DNA of 64,000 nt from Streptomyces pristinaespiralis (GCF_001278075.1 NZ_CP011340.1:6817501-6881500), one strand, 5' to 3'; numbered from the stretch's first letter, positions 52,570 to 61,704 are shown. The notes: generated from the letters alone by a model not told the origin. Translations and numbers: made by a program.

Positions 52570-53529
52570 ATGGCGATTGCCAAGGCCGAGCGGCTGATGA
52601 ATCTGGCGCTGTGTCTGCTGGGGACCCGGCGTCCCCTCAGCAAGCGCGAGCTGCGCGGGTCCATCGAGGCCTACCTCGAAGCGGGTTCCGACGACTCGTT
52701 CAACCGCATGTTCGAACGTGACAAGGACGACCTGCGGGAACTCGGTCTGGTGATCGAGACGGTGGAGTCCCTCGACGGGGACATCGGCTACCTCGCGCGC
52801 CGGGACAGCAACCGGCTCCCGCCGATCACACTCGACGCGGAGGAGGCCGCCGCCCTGGGCCTCGCCGCCAAGGTGTGGCAGCAGGCGCGCCTGGCGGGGG
52901 CCGCCAGCGGCGCCCTGCAGAAGCTGCGGGCGGCAGGCATGCCGGAGGCCGAGGACGCCTTCGAGCTCCAGCACAGCGCCCTCGAACCGCGTATCCCGGT
53001 CCATGAGGCGGCCTTCGAACCGCTGATGCTGGCCTGCCGCGACCGCCGGCCGGTCCTCTTCGACTACCGCAAGGCCAACTCGGCCCGTCCCGAGCAGCGC
53101 CATGTGGAACCGTGGACGCTCGAGTGCTGGCGGGGCCACTGGTACCTGGCCGGCTTCGACCGCAGCCGTGGCGCCGAGCGGGTCTTCCGCCTCTCGCGCA
53201 TCACCGGCAAGGTGCGCACGTCCCGCTCGGGGGCGTTCACCGCGCCCGTGCCCGACGTCGTCACCGTCCGCGAGACCGTCGAGAGCTGGGCCGGTGAGAC
53301 GGCGACCCGGACGGCGCGCATCAGGCTGCGGAGCGACTGCGGCTACCCGCTGCGCTCGAGGGCGACCGAGGTGCGGGAACTCGGCGACGGATGGGACGAG
53401 TTGGAGATCCCGTACGGACACGGTCTGGACGCCTGGCTCGTCGAGTTCGGCCCGGACGTCGTCGTACTGGAGCCCGCGGACCTGCGGGCGGACGTGGTCG
53501 ACCGGCTGCGCGCCGTGGCCAAGGGCTGA
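52570..53529 (+). CDS. pafB: WYL-domain transcriptional regulator PafB
   Basis: A 319-residue regulator. An N-terminal winged helix (MNLALCLLGTRRPLSKRELR, FERDKDDLRELGLVIE) precedes a WYL domain (HVEPWTLECWRGHWYLAGFD, containing the W-Y-L tripeptide) and a C-terminal extension. PafB with PafC forms the activator of the LexA-independent DNA-damage response in mycobacteria, and WYL domains are thought to sense nucleic acid. It is followed by pafC after 13 bases in one operon. Confidence 0.93.
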   Translation: MAIAKAERLMNLALCLLGTRRPLSKRELRGSIEAYLEAGSDDSFNRMFERDKDDLRELGLVIETVESLDGDIGYLARRDSNRLPPITLDAEEAAALGLAAKVWQQARLAGAASGALQKLRAAGMPEAEDAFELQHSALEPRIPVHEAAFEPLMLACRDRRPVLFDYRKANSARPEQRHVEPWTLECWRGHWYLAGFDRSRGAERVFRLSRITGKVRTSRSGAFTAPVPDVVTVRETVESWAGETATRTARIRLRSDCGYPLRSRATEVRELGDGWDELEIPYGHGLDAWLVEFGPDVVVLEPADLRADVVDRLRAVAKG

Positions 53530-53542
53530 GGGGGCGCACGAC

Positions 53543-54565
53543 ATGGCGATCAACGCCATCGACCAGACCCGGCGGATGCTGTCGCTGGTGACGTACCTGC
53601 GCGAGCGCCCCGGCGCCCGTATCGCGGACGTCGCCCGCGCCTTCGGCATCACCGAGGACGAGCTGATCTCCGACCTCGACGTGCTGCCCATGTGCGGGAC
53701 GAGCTTCCGCGGCGGCGACCTGCTCGACATCGACACCGACGGCGAGCGGATCTGGTGGCGCAACCCGGACGCGTCCGGCGAGTCCACCGCCGAGCCGCTG
53801 CGGCTGGCCGCCGACGAGGCGACCGCCCTGCTGGTCGCGGCACGCGCCGTCGCGACCCTGCCCGGACTGCGGGAGGGCGACCGCGAGGCGCTGGTACGGG
53901 CCACCGCCAAGATCGAGGGGGCGGCCGGTGAGGCGGCGGGCGCCTCCTCCCGGCTCTCGGTGACCTTCGAGTCGGAGGGCGGCGTCTTCGCCGAGGTGGA
54001 CCGGGCGATCTCGGAGCGCCGGCGGCTGTGGCTGAAGTACTACTCGCCCGCACGTGACGAACTCACCGAGCGCGAGGTGGACCCGATCCGGCTCTTCGCG
54101 GTCGGCCACACGTACATGGAGGCCTGGTGCCGCCTCTCGGAGGCGCGCCGGACCTTCCGCCTCGACCGGGTCGCGGAGATCCGGCTGCTAGACGCCCCCG
54201 CCGCACCGCCCGAGATCGAACTGCGTGACCTCTCGGAGGGCCTGGTGCAGCCCTCCGCCGACGACCCCGAGGTCGTCGTGGAGGTGGCGCCCGGCGGGCG
54301 CTGGGTGGCCGAGTACTACCCGCACGACCTGGCGGAGGAACTGCCCGACGGAGGTCTGCGCATCACCCTGCGCACGCCGTCGCCCGCCTCGCTGCGCCGG
54401 CTGGCGCTGCGGCTGGGCAGGGACGGCCGGATCGTGTCGCCGCAGGAGCTCGCGGACAGCGCCCGCACCGCCGCGCGCGAGGCGCTCGCCGCCTACGAGG
54501 CCGAGGAGCACCGCGCGGAACGCCAGGAGCACCAGGACCGGCAGGAGCAGGGAGCAGGCGCCTGA
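53543..54565 (+). CDS. pafC: WYL-domain transcriptional regulator PafC
   Basis: A 340-residue partner of PafB with the same architecture: an N-terminal winged helix (TRRMLSLVTYLRERPGARIA), a divergent WYL domain (RLFAVGHTYMEAWCRLSEAR, where the W-Y-L core is replaced) and a C-terminal extension. The tail is Glu/Gln/His-rich (EEHRAERQEHQDRQEQ). The stop codon shares one base with the next start (TGATG), so the zinc-ribbon protein is coupled to PafC. Confidence 0.92.
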   Translation: MAINAIDQTRRMLSLVTYLRERPGARIADVARAFGITEDELISDLDVLPMCGTSFRGGDLLDIDTDGERIWWRNPDASGESTAEPLRLAADEATALLVAARAVATLPGLREGDREALVRATAKIEGAAGEAAGASSRLSVTFESEGGVFAEVDRAISERRRLWLKYYSPARDELTEREVDPIRLFAVGHTYMEAWCRLSEARRTFRLDRVAEIRLLDAPAAPPEIELRDLSEGLVQPSADDPEVVVEVAPGGRWVAEYYPHDLAEELPDGGLRITLRTPSPASLRRLALRLGRDGRIVSPQELADSARTAAREALAAYEAEEHRAERQEHQDRQEQGAGA

Positions 54566-54837
54566 TGACCGTGACTCCCGGTGTTCCGGCGATGACGCCT
54601 GTCCCCGCCCGCGTCGGGCCGGTGCTCTTCAAGGCCGCGTGCCCCGACTGCCGGGCCCGGTTCGAGCTGTCCGCCGGCGCCCTGCGCCTGGCGATAGGCG
54701 GCAGTCGCCGCACCACGTTCTACTCCTTCACCTGCCCCGAATGCGGCTCCGCGGTCCGCAAGCCGGCCGGTGAACGCATCGTGGAGCTGCTCACCGGCGG
54801 CGGGGTGCGGACCCTGCGCCTGCACTCCACCGTGTGA
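54565..54837 (+). CDS. Small zinc-ribbon protein
   Basis: A 90-residue protein with two Cys pairs, KAACPDCRARFEL and YSFTCPECGSAVRK, spaced as in a zinc ribbon, on beta-rich arms. The rest is short and basic. It is translationally coupled to pafC by a one-base overlap and may act with it, or may simply share a transcript. No catalytic motif is present; DNA or protein binding is possible. Function unknown. Confidence 0.78.
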   Translation: MTVTPGVPAMTPVPARVGPVLFKAACPDCRARFELSAGALRLAIGGSRRTTFYSFTCPECGSAVRKPAGERIVELLTGGGVRTLRLHSTV

Positions 54838-54869
54838 CGTCCCGCTCGGAAACCGCTCCAGGAACGGTC

Positions 54870-54875
54870 TAGGCT
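54870..54875 (+). promoter_or_regulatory. -10 box of a leaderless promoter
   Basis: TAGGCT lies 6 bases before the ATG at 54882, with no ribosome site between. Confidence 0.5.
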
Positions 54876-54881
54876 CTGCGC

Positions 54882-55079
54882 ATGTTCTGGCCCATGCTCG
54901 CCATCGCACTCGGCTTCCTCGGGATCGCCGTCCTCGGCGTCCTCGGAATCAGGGTCTTCATCGAGGCCCGGCGTCTGGGCAGCGAGGTCGCCCGTACGAC
55001 GGAGCGGATCAACAGGGCCGCGGAGGACCTGGAGCGGGCCGCGACGTCCCTGGCCCGCTCGGGCGAGACTCTCCGCTGA
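54882..55079 (+). CDS. Small single-helix membrane protein
   Basis: A 65-residue protein with one N-terminal membrane helix (MLAIALGFLGIAVLGVLGI) and a cytoplasmic amphipathic, coiled-coil-prone tail (TERINRAAEDLERAATSLAR). The shape resembles TatA-like or scaffold proteins, and tatA lies 250 bases on, but it lacks the TatA signature. It may be an accessory of the adjacent Tat genes or of PafBC; this is inference from position. The 247 bases to tatA hold no other recognised gene. Confidence 0.72.
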   Translation: MFWPMLAIALGFLGIAVLGVLGIRVFIEARRLGSEVARTTERINRAAEDLERAATSLARSGETLR

Positions 55080-55326
55080 GCGGACGCGAGGCTCGAGCCC
55101 GGCCGGAGACCGCCGACGCCCCCTCCTGCGGCGCAGGCCCTGGCGGTACGCTGCTGGTGGCGGCACCGGTGATGAGGCGCCGACCGCTGACGGGAGTACG
55201 CACGGGGATTGCCATGCGTTTACCCGTGCGAGTTACGATCGCTTGCCGGTCGCGGTTCGGACGCCTGTCCTACCGCGGTCAGCAGCCAGAGCCCCAAGCC
55301 GCCTCGGTGAGAAGGTAGACACAGTT

Positions 55327-55620
55327 ATGTTCCGACAGATCGGGCCCACCGAGATCATCATCATCGCGCTCCTCATCCTGCTGCTGTTCGGCGCCAAGAA
55401 GCTTCCGGACATGGCACGTTCGCTCGGCAAGTCCGCGCGGATCCTGAAGAGCGAGGCCAAGGCGATGAAGTCCGAGGGGCAGCCCGCGGCGGCCCCCGCG
55501 GAGCCCAAGGACCCGGCCCAGGGCGACACCCAGACCCCGCACCGCACCATCCAGGCTGCGCCCGGTGACGTCACCAGCGCCCGCCCCGTGAGCGAGCCCA
55601 CCGACACCCCCCAGCGCTGA
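55327..55620 (+). CDS. tatA: Twin-arginine translocase subunit TatA
   Basis: A 97-residue pore-forming component of the Tat system, which exports folded proteins. A short periplasmic end and membrane helix (GPTEIIIIALLILLLFG) are followed by the hinge AKKLPDMARSLGKSARILKS and an amphipathic helix. The disordered tail is Pro/Thr-rich. tatC follows after 47 bases; no tatB is present here. The Tat signal on the protein encoded at 18157 is a potential substrate. Confidence 0.96.
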   Translation: MFRQIGPTEIIIIALLILLLFGAKKLPDMARSLGKSARILKSEAKAMKSEGQPAAAPAEPKDPAQGDTQTPHRTIQAAPGDVTSARPVSEPTDTPQR

Positions 55621-55667
55621 CCCAAGGTCACGTGACCGTGGCCTGCCGCACGAGATGAGGACGTGGG

Positions 55668-56624
55668 TTGCTCAAGCCTGCCCGCTCGAAACTGAAGGAG
55701 AAGGACCCCGAGGGGCGCATGCCGCTCGCGGACCATCTTCGTGAGCTCCGCAACCGGCTCGCGAAGGCGATGCTGGCGATCGTCATCGCCTCCGTCGCCG
55801 CTGTCGCGTACAGCCAGGAGCTGATGGAGTTCCTCACCTCACCGGTGCCCGAGTGCGTCGGGGACGGCCCCCAGAAGGGCGGCGTCTGCGCCAGGGTCGT
55901 CTACACCGACCTGCTCTCGCCGTTCACCACGACGGTCAAGGTCGTGCTGATGGCGGGCATCATCGTGTCCTGCCCGGTCTGGCTCTACCAGATGTGGGCC
56001 TTCGTCGCGCCCGGCCTGCACAAGAACGAGAAGAAGTACAGCTACTACTTCGCCGCCGCGGCCGCGCCGCTGTTCGCCGGCGGCGCGTACTTCGCCTACC
56101 TCGTCATGCCGGTGAGCATGAAGGTCCTGCTCTCCATCACGCCCGCTCCCGCGGAGAACCTGCTCAGCGTCGACAAGATCCTGGACTTCACCGTCCGGAT
56201 GGTGCTGATCTTCGGGTTCTCGTTCGAGCTGCCGCTGCTCCTGATCATGCTCAACCTGACCGGGATGGTGACCGGCCGGCGGATGCTCGGCTGGTGGCGC
56301 GGCGCCGTCATGGGCATCTTCGTCTTCGGTGCGATCGCCACCCCCTCGACCGACCCGCTGGGCATGGTCGCCCTGTCCGGACCGATCATCCTGCTCTACT
56401 TCTGCGCGGTCGGGTTCTCGATGCTCAACGACCGGCGCCGCCGCCGTAACGACCCCGACGCGGAGCTCGACGACGACGAGGCGTCCGACCTCGATCTCAC
56501 GCCCGCCGCGCTCGGCGAGGTGGAGCCCGTCTCCGCCGCCGCCCGCGCGCTTCCCGAGCAGGCCACCGGCGAGGCCGACGGCGGCCGTACGAACCGCCTG
56601 AACGGCTACGACGACATCACCTGA
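55668..56624 (+). CDS. tatC: Twin-arginine translocase subunit TatC
   Basis: A 318-residue six-helix membrane receptor for twin-arginine signals. The N-terminal cytoplasmic motif is MPLADHLRELRNRLAKA (conserved E in HLRELR). The periplasmic region is followed by LYQMWAFVAPGLHKNEKKY and the conserved FGFSFELPLLL in helix 4. A 60-residue acidic C-terminal tail (DAELDDDEASDLDLTP) is longer than in most TatC. The start is a TTG at 55668 with GAGG about ten bases upstream. It ends at a terminator. Confidence 0.95.
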   Translation: MLKPARSKLKEKDPEGRMPLADHLRELRNRLAKAMLAIVIASVAAVAYSQELMEFLTSPVPECVGDGPQKGGVCARVVYTDLLSPFTTTVKVVLMAGIIVSCPVWLYQMWAFVAPGLHKNEKKYSYYFAAAAAPLFAGGAYFAYLVMPVSMKVLLSITPAPAENLLSVDKILDFTVRMVLIFGFSFELPLLLIMLNLTGMVTGRRMLGWWRGAVMGIFVFGAIATPSTDPLGMVALSGPIILLYFCAVGFSMLNDRRRRRNDPDAELDDDEASDLDLTPAALGEVEPVSAAARALPEQATGEADGGRTNRLNGYDDIT

Positions 56625-56648
56625 GGCGCGAGCGCCACCAGACCCGTG

Positions 56649-56675
56649 CGGGGCCCGCCGATCCGGCGGGCCCCG
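56649..56675 (+). terminator. Terminator after tatC
   Basis: CGGGGCCCGCCG and CGGCGGGCCCCG form a 12-bp perfect stem with loop ATC. Confidence 0.85.
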
Positions 56676-56768
56676 TCCGCGTATGCATCGCGGCCGGTCA
56701 TGGCGGGTACTCCCAGCGGTAGGTGCTCTCGTCCGATTAAAGATCCGCTCAGTGTCAGAGGGGGCGGG

Positions 56769-56774
56769 TAGGCT
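56769..56774 (+). promoter_or_regulatory. -10 box upstream of the helicase gene
   Basis: TAGGCT lies 10 bases before the ATG at 56785. If the mRNA is leaderless or nearly so, this favours the ATG over the in-frame GTG at 56776, which is only one base beyond the box. Confidence 0.4.
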
Positions 56775-56784
56775 CGTGAACAAG

Positions 56785-59613
56785 ATGACCGAGGACCTCT
56801 CTCCCGCAGAGCGCTATGCCGCCGCCCGCGTCCGCGCCGCCGAGGAGGCCACTGCGCTGGCCCCCTTCCGAGCGATGTACGACTTCGAACTCGATCCCTT
56901 CCAGATCGAGGCATGCCAGGCCCTGGAGGCGGGCAAGGGCGTGCTCGTCGCCGCGCCCACCGGCTCGGGCAAGACGATCGTCGGCGAGTTCGCCGTCCAC
57001 CTCGCCCTCGAGCAGGGCCGCAAGTGCTTCTACACCACGCCCATCAAGGCGCTCTCCAACCAGAAGTACAGCGACCTGGTCAAGCGTTACGGCGCGGAGA
57101 AGGTCGGGCTGCTGACCGGCGACAACAGCGTCAACTCCGGTGCTCCGGTGGTCGTCATGACCACCGAGGTGCTGCGCAACATGCTCTACGCGGGCTCCCA
57201 GTCGCTGATGGGCCTCGGCTACGTCGTCATGGACGAGGTGCACTACCTCTCCGACCGTTTCCGCGGCGCCGTCTGGGAGGAAGTCATCATCCACCTCCCC
57301 GAGTCGGTGACCCTGGTGTCACTCTCGGCGACCGTGTCGAACGCGGAGGAGTTCGGCGACTGGCTCGACACCGTGCGCGGCGACACCGAGGTCATCGTCT
57401 CCGAACACCGGCCCGTGCCCCTGTGGCAGCACGTCCTCGCGGGGCGGCGGATGTACGACCTCTTCGAGGAGGAGACCGACCACGGCGGCCGCGGCGTCGC
57501 CCGCCGCGAGGTCAACCCCGATCTCGTCCGGCTGGCCAGGATGGAGAACAGCCGCACCTACAACCCGCGTGACCGGCGCCGCGGGAAGATGGTGCGCGAG
57601 GCGGACCGGGAGCGCGAGCGGCGCCAGCGCAGCCGCATCTGGACGCCCGCCCGGTCGGAGGTCATCGACCGGCTCGACGCGGAGGGACTGCTCCCCGCCA
57701 TCACGTTCATCTTCAGCCGGGCGGGCTGCGAAGCCGCCGTGCAGCAGTGCCTGTACGCCGGTCTGCGGCTCAACGACGAGGACGCGCGCAGAGAAGTGCG
57801 CGAGATCGTCGAGGACCGTACCGCCTCCATCCCCGGCGAAGACCTTCATGTCCTCGGCTACTACGAGTGGCTGGAGGGCCTGGAGCGGGGTATCGCCGCG
57901 CACCACGCCGGCATGCTGCCCACCTTCAAGGAAGTCGTCGAGGAGCTGTTCGTACGGGGCCTGGTGAAGGCCGTGTTCGCCACGGAGACGCTGGCGCTGG
58001 GCATCAACATGCCCGCCCGTTCAGTGGTGTTGGAGAAGCTCGTCAAGTGGAACGGCGAGCAGCACGCGGACATCACCCCCGGCGAGTACACCCAGTTGAC
58101 CGGCCGCGCCGGCCGCCGCGGCATCGATGTCGAGGGCCACGCGGTGGTCCTGTGGCAGCGGGCGATGGACCCGGAGGCGCTGGCGGGGCTCGCCGGCACC
58201 CGGACGTACCCGCTGCGCTCAAGCTTCAAGCCGTCGTACAACATGGCCGTCAACCTCACCCAGCAGTTCGGCCGGCACCGCTCGCGGGAACTGCTGGAGA
58301 CGTCCTTCGCGCAGTTCCAGGCGGACAAGTCCGTCGTCGGCATCTCCCGCCAGGTGCAGCGCAACGAGGAAGGCCTCGAGGGCTACCGGGAGGGCATGAC
58401 CTGCCACCTGGGCGACTTCACCGAGTACGCACGGCTGCGCCGCGACCTGAAGGACCGTGAGACCGAACTCGCCAAGCAGGGCGCAGCGCAGCGCAGGGCG
58501 GCCGCCGCGACCTCGCTGGAGAAGCTCAAGCCGGGCGACGTCATCCATGTCCCCACGGGCAAGTTCGCCGGGCTGGCACTGGTCCTCGACCCGGGGCTGC
58601 CGGCCGGCCGCACCAACGGCCACCGGGGCCTGGAGCACCACGACGGGCCGCGGCCGCTGGTCCTCACCTCCGAGCGGCAGGTGAAGCGGCTGGCGTCGAT
58701 CGACTTCCCGGTGCCGGTCGAGGCGCTGGAGCGGATGCGCATCCCCAAGTCCTTCAACCCCCGTTCCCCGCAGTCCCGTCGGGACCTCGCCTCGGCGCTG
58801 CGCACCAAGGCGGGGCACATCGTGCCCGAGCGGCACGGCAAGCGGCGGTCCGCCGCCGCGGACGACCGGGAGATCTCCCGGCTGCGTGCCCAGTTGCGCG
58901 CCCACCCCTGCCACGGCTGCGACGAACGTGAGGACCACGCCCGCTGGGCCGAGCGGTACTTCCGTCTCCAGCGCGACACCCGGCAGCTGGAGCGCCGTAT
59001 CGAGGGCCGTACGAACACCATCGCGCGGACCTTCGACCGGATCGTGGCGCTGCTGACGGAGATGGACTACCTCCGTGGCGACGAGGTCACCGAGGACGGC
59101 AAGCGTCTGGCACGCCTCTACGGCGAGCTGGACCTGCTGGCGAGCGAATGCCTTCGCGAAGGCGTCTGGGAGGGCCTGAACCCGGCGGAACTGGCCGCCT
59201 GCGTCTCGGCGTTGGTGTACGAGGCGCGGCAGTCGGACGACGCGGTCGCGCCCAAGGTCCCGGCCGGGAAGGCGAAGGTGGCCCTCGCCGAGATGGTCCG
59301 CATCTGGGGCCGGCTGGACGCCCTGGAGGAGGAGTTCAGGATCAACCAGGCGGAGGGCGTCGGGCAGCGGGAGCCGGACCTCGGCTTCGCCTGGGCGGCC
59401 CACCAGTGGGCGTCCGACAAGGGGCTCGACGAGGTGCTCGGGGAGGTCGGCATGCCGGCCGGCGACTTCGTGCGCTGGTGCAAGCAGGTCATCGACGTGC
59501 TCGGCCAGATCGCCGCGGCCGCGCCCCGGGAGAACAGCACCGTGTCGAAGAACGCCCGCAAGGCGGTCGACGCGCTGCTGCGTGGTGTGGTGGCGTACAG
59601 CTCGGTCGGCTGA
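56785..59613 (+). CDS. helY: Ski2/Mtr4-like DEVH-box RNA helicase (HelY type)
   Basis: A 942-residue superfamily 2 helicase. The N-terminal RecA domains carry motif I (VLVAAPTGSGKTIVGEF), Ia (YTTPIKALSNQKYSDL), the DEVH box (GYVVMDEVHYLSDRFRG), motif III (LVSLSATVSN) and motif VI (QLTGRAGRRGIDVEG). After a beta-barrel insert, the C-terminal DSHCT domain holds a Cys pair (AHPCHGCDEREDHARW) and ends VVAYSSVG. The architecture is that of exosome-type RNA helicases, so a role in RNA processing or decay is inferred. Confidence 0.92.
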   Translation: MTEDLSPAERYAAARVRAAEEATALAPFRAMYDFELDPFQIEACQALEAGKGVLVAAPTGSGKTIVGEFAVHLALEQGRKCFYTTPIKALSNQKYSDLVKRYGAEKVGLLTGDNSVNSGAPVVVMTTEVLRNMLYAGSQSLMGLGYVVMDEVHYLSDRFRGAVWEEVIIHLPESVTLVSLSATVSNAEEFGDWLDTVRGDTEVIVSEHRPVPLWQHVLAGRRMYDLFEEETDHGGRGVARREVNPDLVRLARMENSRTYNPRDRRRGKMVREADRERERRQRSRIWTPARSEVIDRLDAEGLLPAITFIFSRAGCEAAVQQCLYAGLRLNDEDARREVREIVEDRTASIPGEDLHVLGYYEWLEGLERGIAAHHAGMLPTFKEVVEELFVRGLVKAVFATETLALGINMPARSVVLEKLVKWNGEQHADITPGEYTQLTGRAGRRGIDVEGHAVVLWQRAMDPEALAGLAGTRTYPLRSSFKPSYNMAVNLTQQFGRHRSRELLETSFAQFQADKSVVGISRQVQRNEEGLEGYREGMTCHLGDFTEYARLRRDLKDRETELAKQGAAQRRAAAATSLEKLKPGDVIHVPTGKFAGLALVLDPGLPAGRTNGHRGLEHHDGPRPLVLTSERQVKRLASIDFPVPVEALERMRIPKSFNPRSPQSRRDLASALRTKAGHIVPERHGKRRSAAADDREISRLRAQLRAHPCHGCDEREDHARWAERYFRLQRDTRQLERRIEGRTNTIARTFDRIVALLTEMDYLRGDEVTEDGKRLARLYGELDLLASECLREGVWEGLNPAELAACVSALVYEARQSDDAVAPKVPAGKAKVALAEMVRIWGRLDALEEEFRINQAEGVGQREPDLGFAWAAHQWASDKGLDEVLGEVGMPAGDFVRWCKQVIDVLGQIAAAAPRENSTVSKNARKAVDALLRGVVAYSSVG

Positions 59614-59618
59614 GCGAC

Positions 59619-59645
59619 GGGCCCCGGCCGCGGCGGCCGGGGCCC
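59619..59645. terminator. Bidirectional terminator after helicase gene
   Basis: GGGCCCCGGCCG and CGGCCGGGGCCC form a perfect 12-bp stem with loop CGG between convergent genes. Confidence 0.85.
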
Positions 59646-59691
59646 TTCCGCGTCACCGCGAGAGGTCACCGCCGAAAAGCCACGCGGGAAG

Positions 59692-60087
59692 TCACCGCCA
59701 GAAGGTGTTCTCTTCCTCGATGTCCTCGACGCACTCGTCGATGTCGGTGACCTTTCCCCCCACGATCCTGAAGAACAGCCCTTGACGGATCTCGATACCT
59801 CGGTCGCCCCGGTCCGCGCGCGCCGTGTGGAACGACATCACGTGACCGCGCCCGTCGGCGAGCACCGCCTCGAGCTGGATCTGCATCGTGCCGGCGGTCT
59901 CCTCGCCCATGCGGCGGAACAGCTCGAGGATCGCGTCCCGGCCCTTGTGATGCCCGGAGAGGATGTTGTCGCCGGGAACGTGGTAGACGGCGTCGGCGGT
60001 GATCAGTTCACTGAGAGTGTTCATGTCGCCCGCGGCGAACGCTGTGTAGCCCCGGCGGACCAGGGCGCAGTCAGGGTGTTCGGACAT
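59692..60087 (-). CDS. SnoaL-like/NTF2-fold protein
   Basis: A 131-residue protein of the NTF2-like cone fold. The N-terminal helix MSEHPDCALVRRGYTAFAAG leads into DMNTLSELITADAVYHVPGD, the typical SnoaL_3-type opening. The C-terminus is acidic (DIDECVEDIEEENTFWR). Members include isomerases, cyclases and stress-related proteins; no catalytic pair can be fixed here. GGAAGG precedes the ATG at 60087. It lies 44 bases downstream of the ADP-ribosylglycohydrolase gene and probably shares its transcript. Confidence 0.85.
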   Translation of the reverse strand: MSEHPDCALVRRGYTAFAAGDMNTLSELITADAVYHVPGDNILSGHHKGRDAILELFRRMGEETAGTMQIQLEAVLADGRGHVMSFHTARADRGDRGIEIRQGLFFRIVGGKVTDIDECVEDIEEENTFWR

Positions 60088-60131
60088 GGTGATCCACACC
60101 TTCCGTCCGGATATTTCCTGTCCGTTGTCCA

Positions 60132-61112
60132 TCATCCGCCGGGCCGCACCCACTGTCCACGGCCCGGAGCGCCGGCCAGCGCGACGGCCAGGCCGGTGAG
60201 CTCCGAGAGGCGGAGCACCCGGCCGCCGAACCCCGGCAGCGGGACGTGCAACGGCGCCGTCCAGCGCTCGGGGACGGCTTCGACGCCGTACACCGCCCCG
60301 GCGAGGGCGCCCGTCACGGCGGCCACCGTGTCGGTGTCGCCCCCGAGGTCGATCGCCGCCGCGAGGGACTCCTCGAACGACGTGGTCGTACGCAACGCCC
60401 ACAGCGCCGACCCGAAACAGGGCCAGGCGGCGCCGTTGAACTCCGTGGCGTCGTCCGGGTGCCAGCCGTCGGACAGCACGGTCGCCCAGCGGGCGCGGTG
60501 GTCACCGTGGACCTGCTCGAGCGTCGCCGGGACCGCGGCGAGCGGGTCCTCACCGGCCAGGGCGACGCGGATCAGCTCATGGAGGACAGCCGTCCCTTCC
60601 CAGGCGGCCCGGTCGCCGTGGGTGAGGGCGGCGATACGGCGGGCCCCCGCCATGGAGGCGTCCCGCCCCGCCCCGGCGTAGAAGACCGCGGAAGTGGCCG
60701 CCCGCATCAACGAGCCGTTCCCCGCGGCCCGGCCGGTCCTGTCGAAGTGCCGTGCGGCGGCCGTGTCCCACGGATCGCCGCCGGTGAGCACGTCCTCCGT
60801 CTGCAGGCCGATGTCCTTCGGATCGCTCGCCGCCCAGCGCTGGAACCGCCGGAAGACATCGGCCGGTTCGAGCCCGCCGTGCTCCAGAAGGGACTCACCC
60901 ACCAGGACGGCCATCTGCGTGTCGTCCGTCGCCTCGCCGGGATCCCAGCCACCGCCGCCGCACATCTCGCCGACGCCGTCGGGGAACCGGACGCGGTACA
61001 CACCCGGTTCACCGAACTCGAACGGTGCGCCGAGCGCGTCACCGACCGCTGAGCCGACGACGCAGCCGATCGCGCGTGCCGTCCTTGAGGCAGCGAGGTG
61101 AGGGTCCGTCAT
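60132..61112 (-). CDS. ADP-ribosylglycohydrolase family protein
   Basis: A 326-residue all-helical DraG/ARH-type hydrolase that removes ADP-ribose from modified proteins or small molecules. The di-magnesium site motifs are visible: AVGDALGAPFEFG, the DDT of GEATDDTQMAVLVGE, and AIDLGGDTDTVAAVTGAL near the C-terminus. The central helix RAAGNGSLMRAA is also conserved. No ADP-ribosyltransferase gene lies in the window, so the target is unknown. Confidence 0.93.
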   Translation of the reverse strand: MTDPHLAASRTARAIGCVVGSAVGDALGAPFEFGEPGVYRVRFPDGVGEMCGGGGWDPGEATDDTQMAVLVGESLLEHGGLEPADVFRRFQRWAASDPKDIGLQTEDVLTGGDPWDTAAARHFDRTGRAAGNGSLMRAATSAVFYAGAGRDASMAGARRIAALTHGDRAAWEGTAVLHELIRVALAGEDPLAAVPATLEQVHGDHRARWATVLSDGWHPDDATEFNGAAWPCFGSALWALRTTTSFEESLAAAIDLGGDTDTVAAVTGALAGAVYGVEAVPERWTAPLHVPLPGFGGRVLRLSELTGLAVALAGAPGRGQWVRPGG

Positions 61113-61248
61113 CCCGCCACCCTAAAGGGCCGGTGGGGTGCTCGGAACGGGTGCGCTTCACCGTCGGTCCGGACGCGTCGAGCGGACATCCCGTCAGGTA
61201 TGCGGAGCCGCACCCCCTGGACCGGTCCGGCGTGCGCCGCGGCGGGGG

Positions 61249-61704
61249 TCACGACCGCAGGGGCACCTCGCGCCCGGCCGTGGCGTGCCGCGGCTGACGG
61301 GCGGCGCGCAGCACCAGGAAGACGAGCAGGCCGATAGGCGAGAGCAGGATCGTGAGCACCAGCAGCGGGCCCATCACCCAAGGGTGGATGCCGAGCCGCC
61401 GTGCCTCGCGGTACATCCACTGGCCGAGCAGCAGGTCCCAGGCGATGACCTGGGCCCAGACGGCGCCCGCGCCGTTCGCGCGGGCGGTGAGGTCACGGAA
61501 CACGTCGATGTCGGGGCTGCTGACCGCGGACCACAGTTCGGGGAACACCGGCGCGGCCATCGCCAGGTACACCAGCAGCACGGGCACGACCGTCAGGGGC
61601 GAGGCGGCGACGCGCTCGGTGATCCGCCGGCCGGGCATGAAGATCAGCAGCAGCCAGACGGGCGCGGCGAGCCAGAAGGACAGTTCGAAGAGGAAGCCGG
61701 TCAT
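61249..61704 (-). CDS. ABA4-like (DUF4281) membrane protein
   Basis: A 151-residue protein with four predicted membrane helices, starting MTGFLFELSFWLAAPVWLLL. The conserved family segment is AWDLLLGQWMYREARRLGIH, then PWVMGPLLVLTILLSPIGLL. In plants the ABA4 family acts in neoxanthin (carotenoid) formation; the bacterial role is unknown. It overlaps the upstream membrane-protein gene by four bases (ATGA) and is divergent, with it, from a MerR regulator. Confidence 0.85.
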   Translation of the reverse strand: MTGFLFELSFWLAAPVWLLLIFMPGRRITERVAASPLTVVPVLLVYLAMAAPVFPELWSAVSSPDIDVFRDLTARANGAGAVWAQVIAWDLLLGQWMYREARRLGIHPWVMGPLLVLTILLSPIGLLVFLVLRAARQPRHATAGREVPLRS

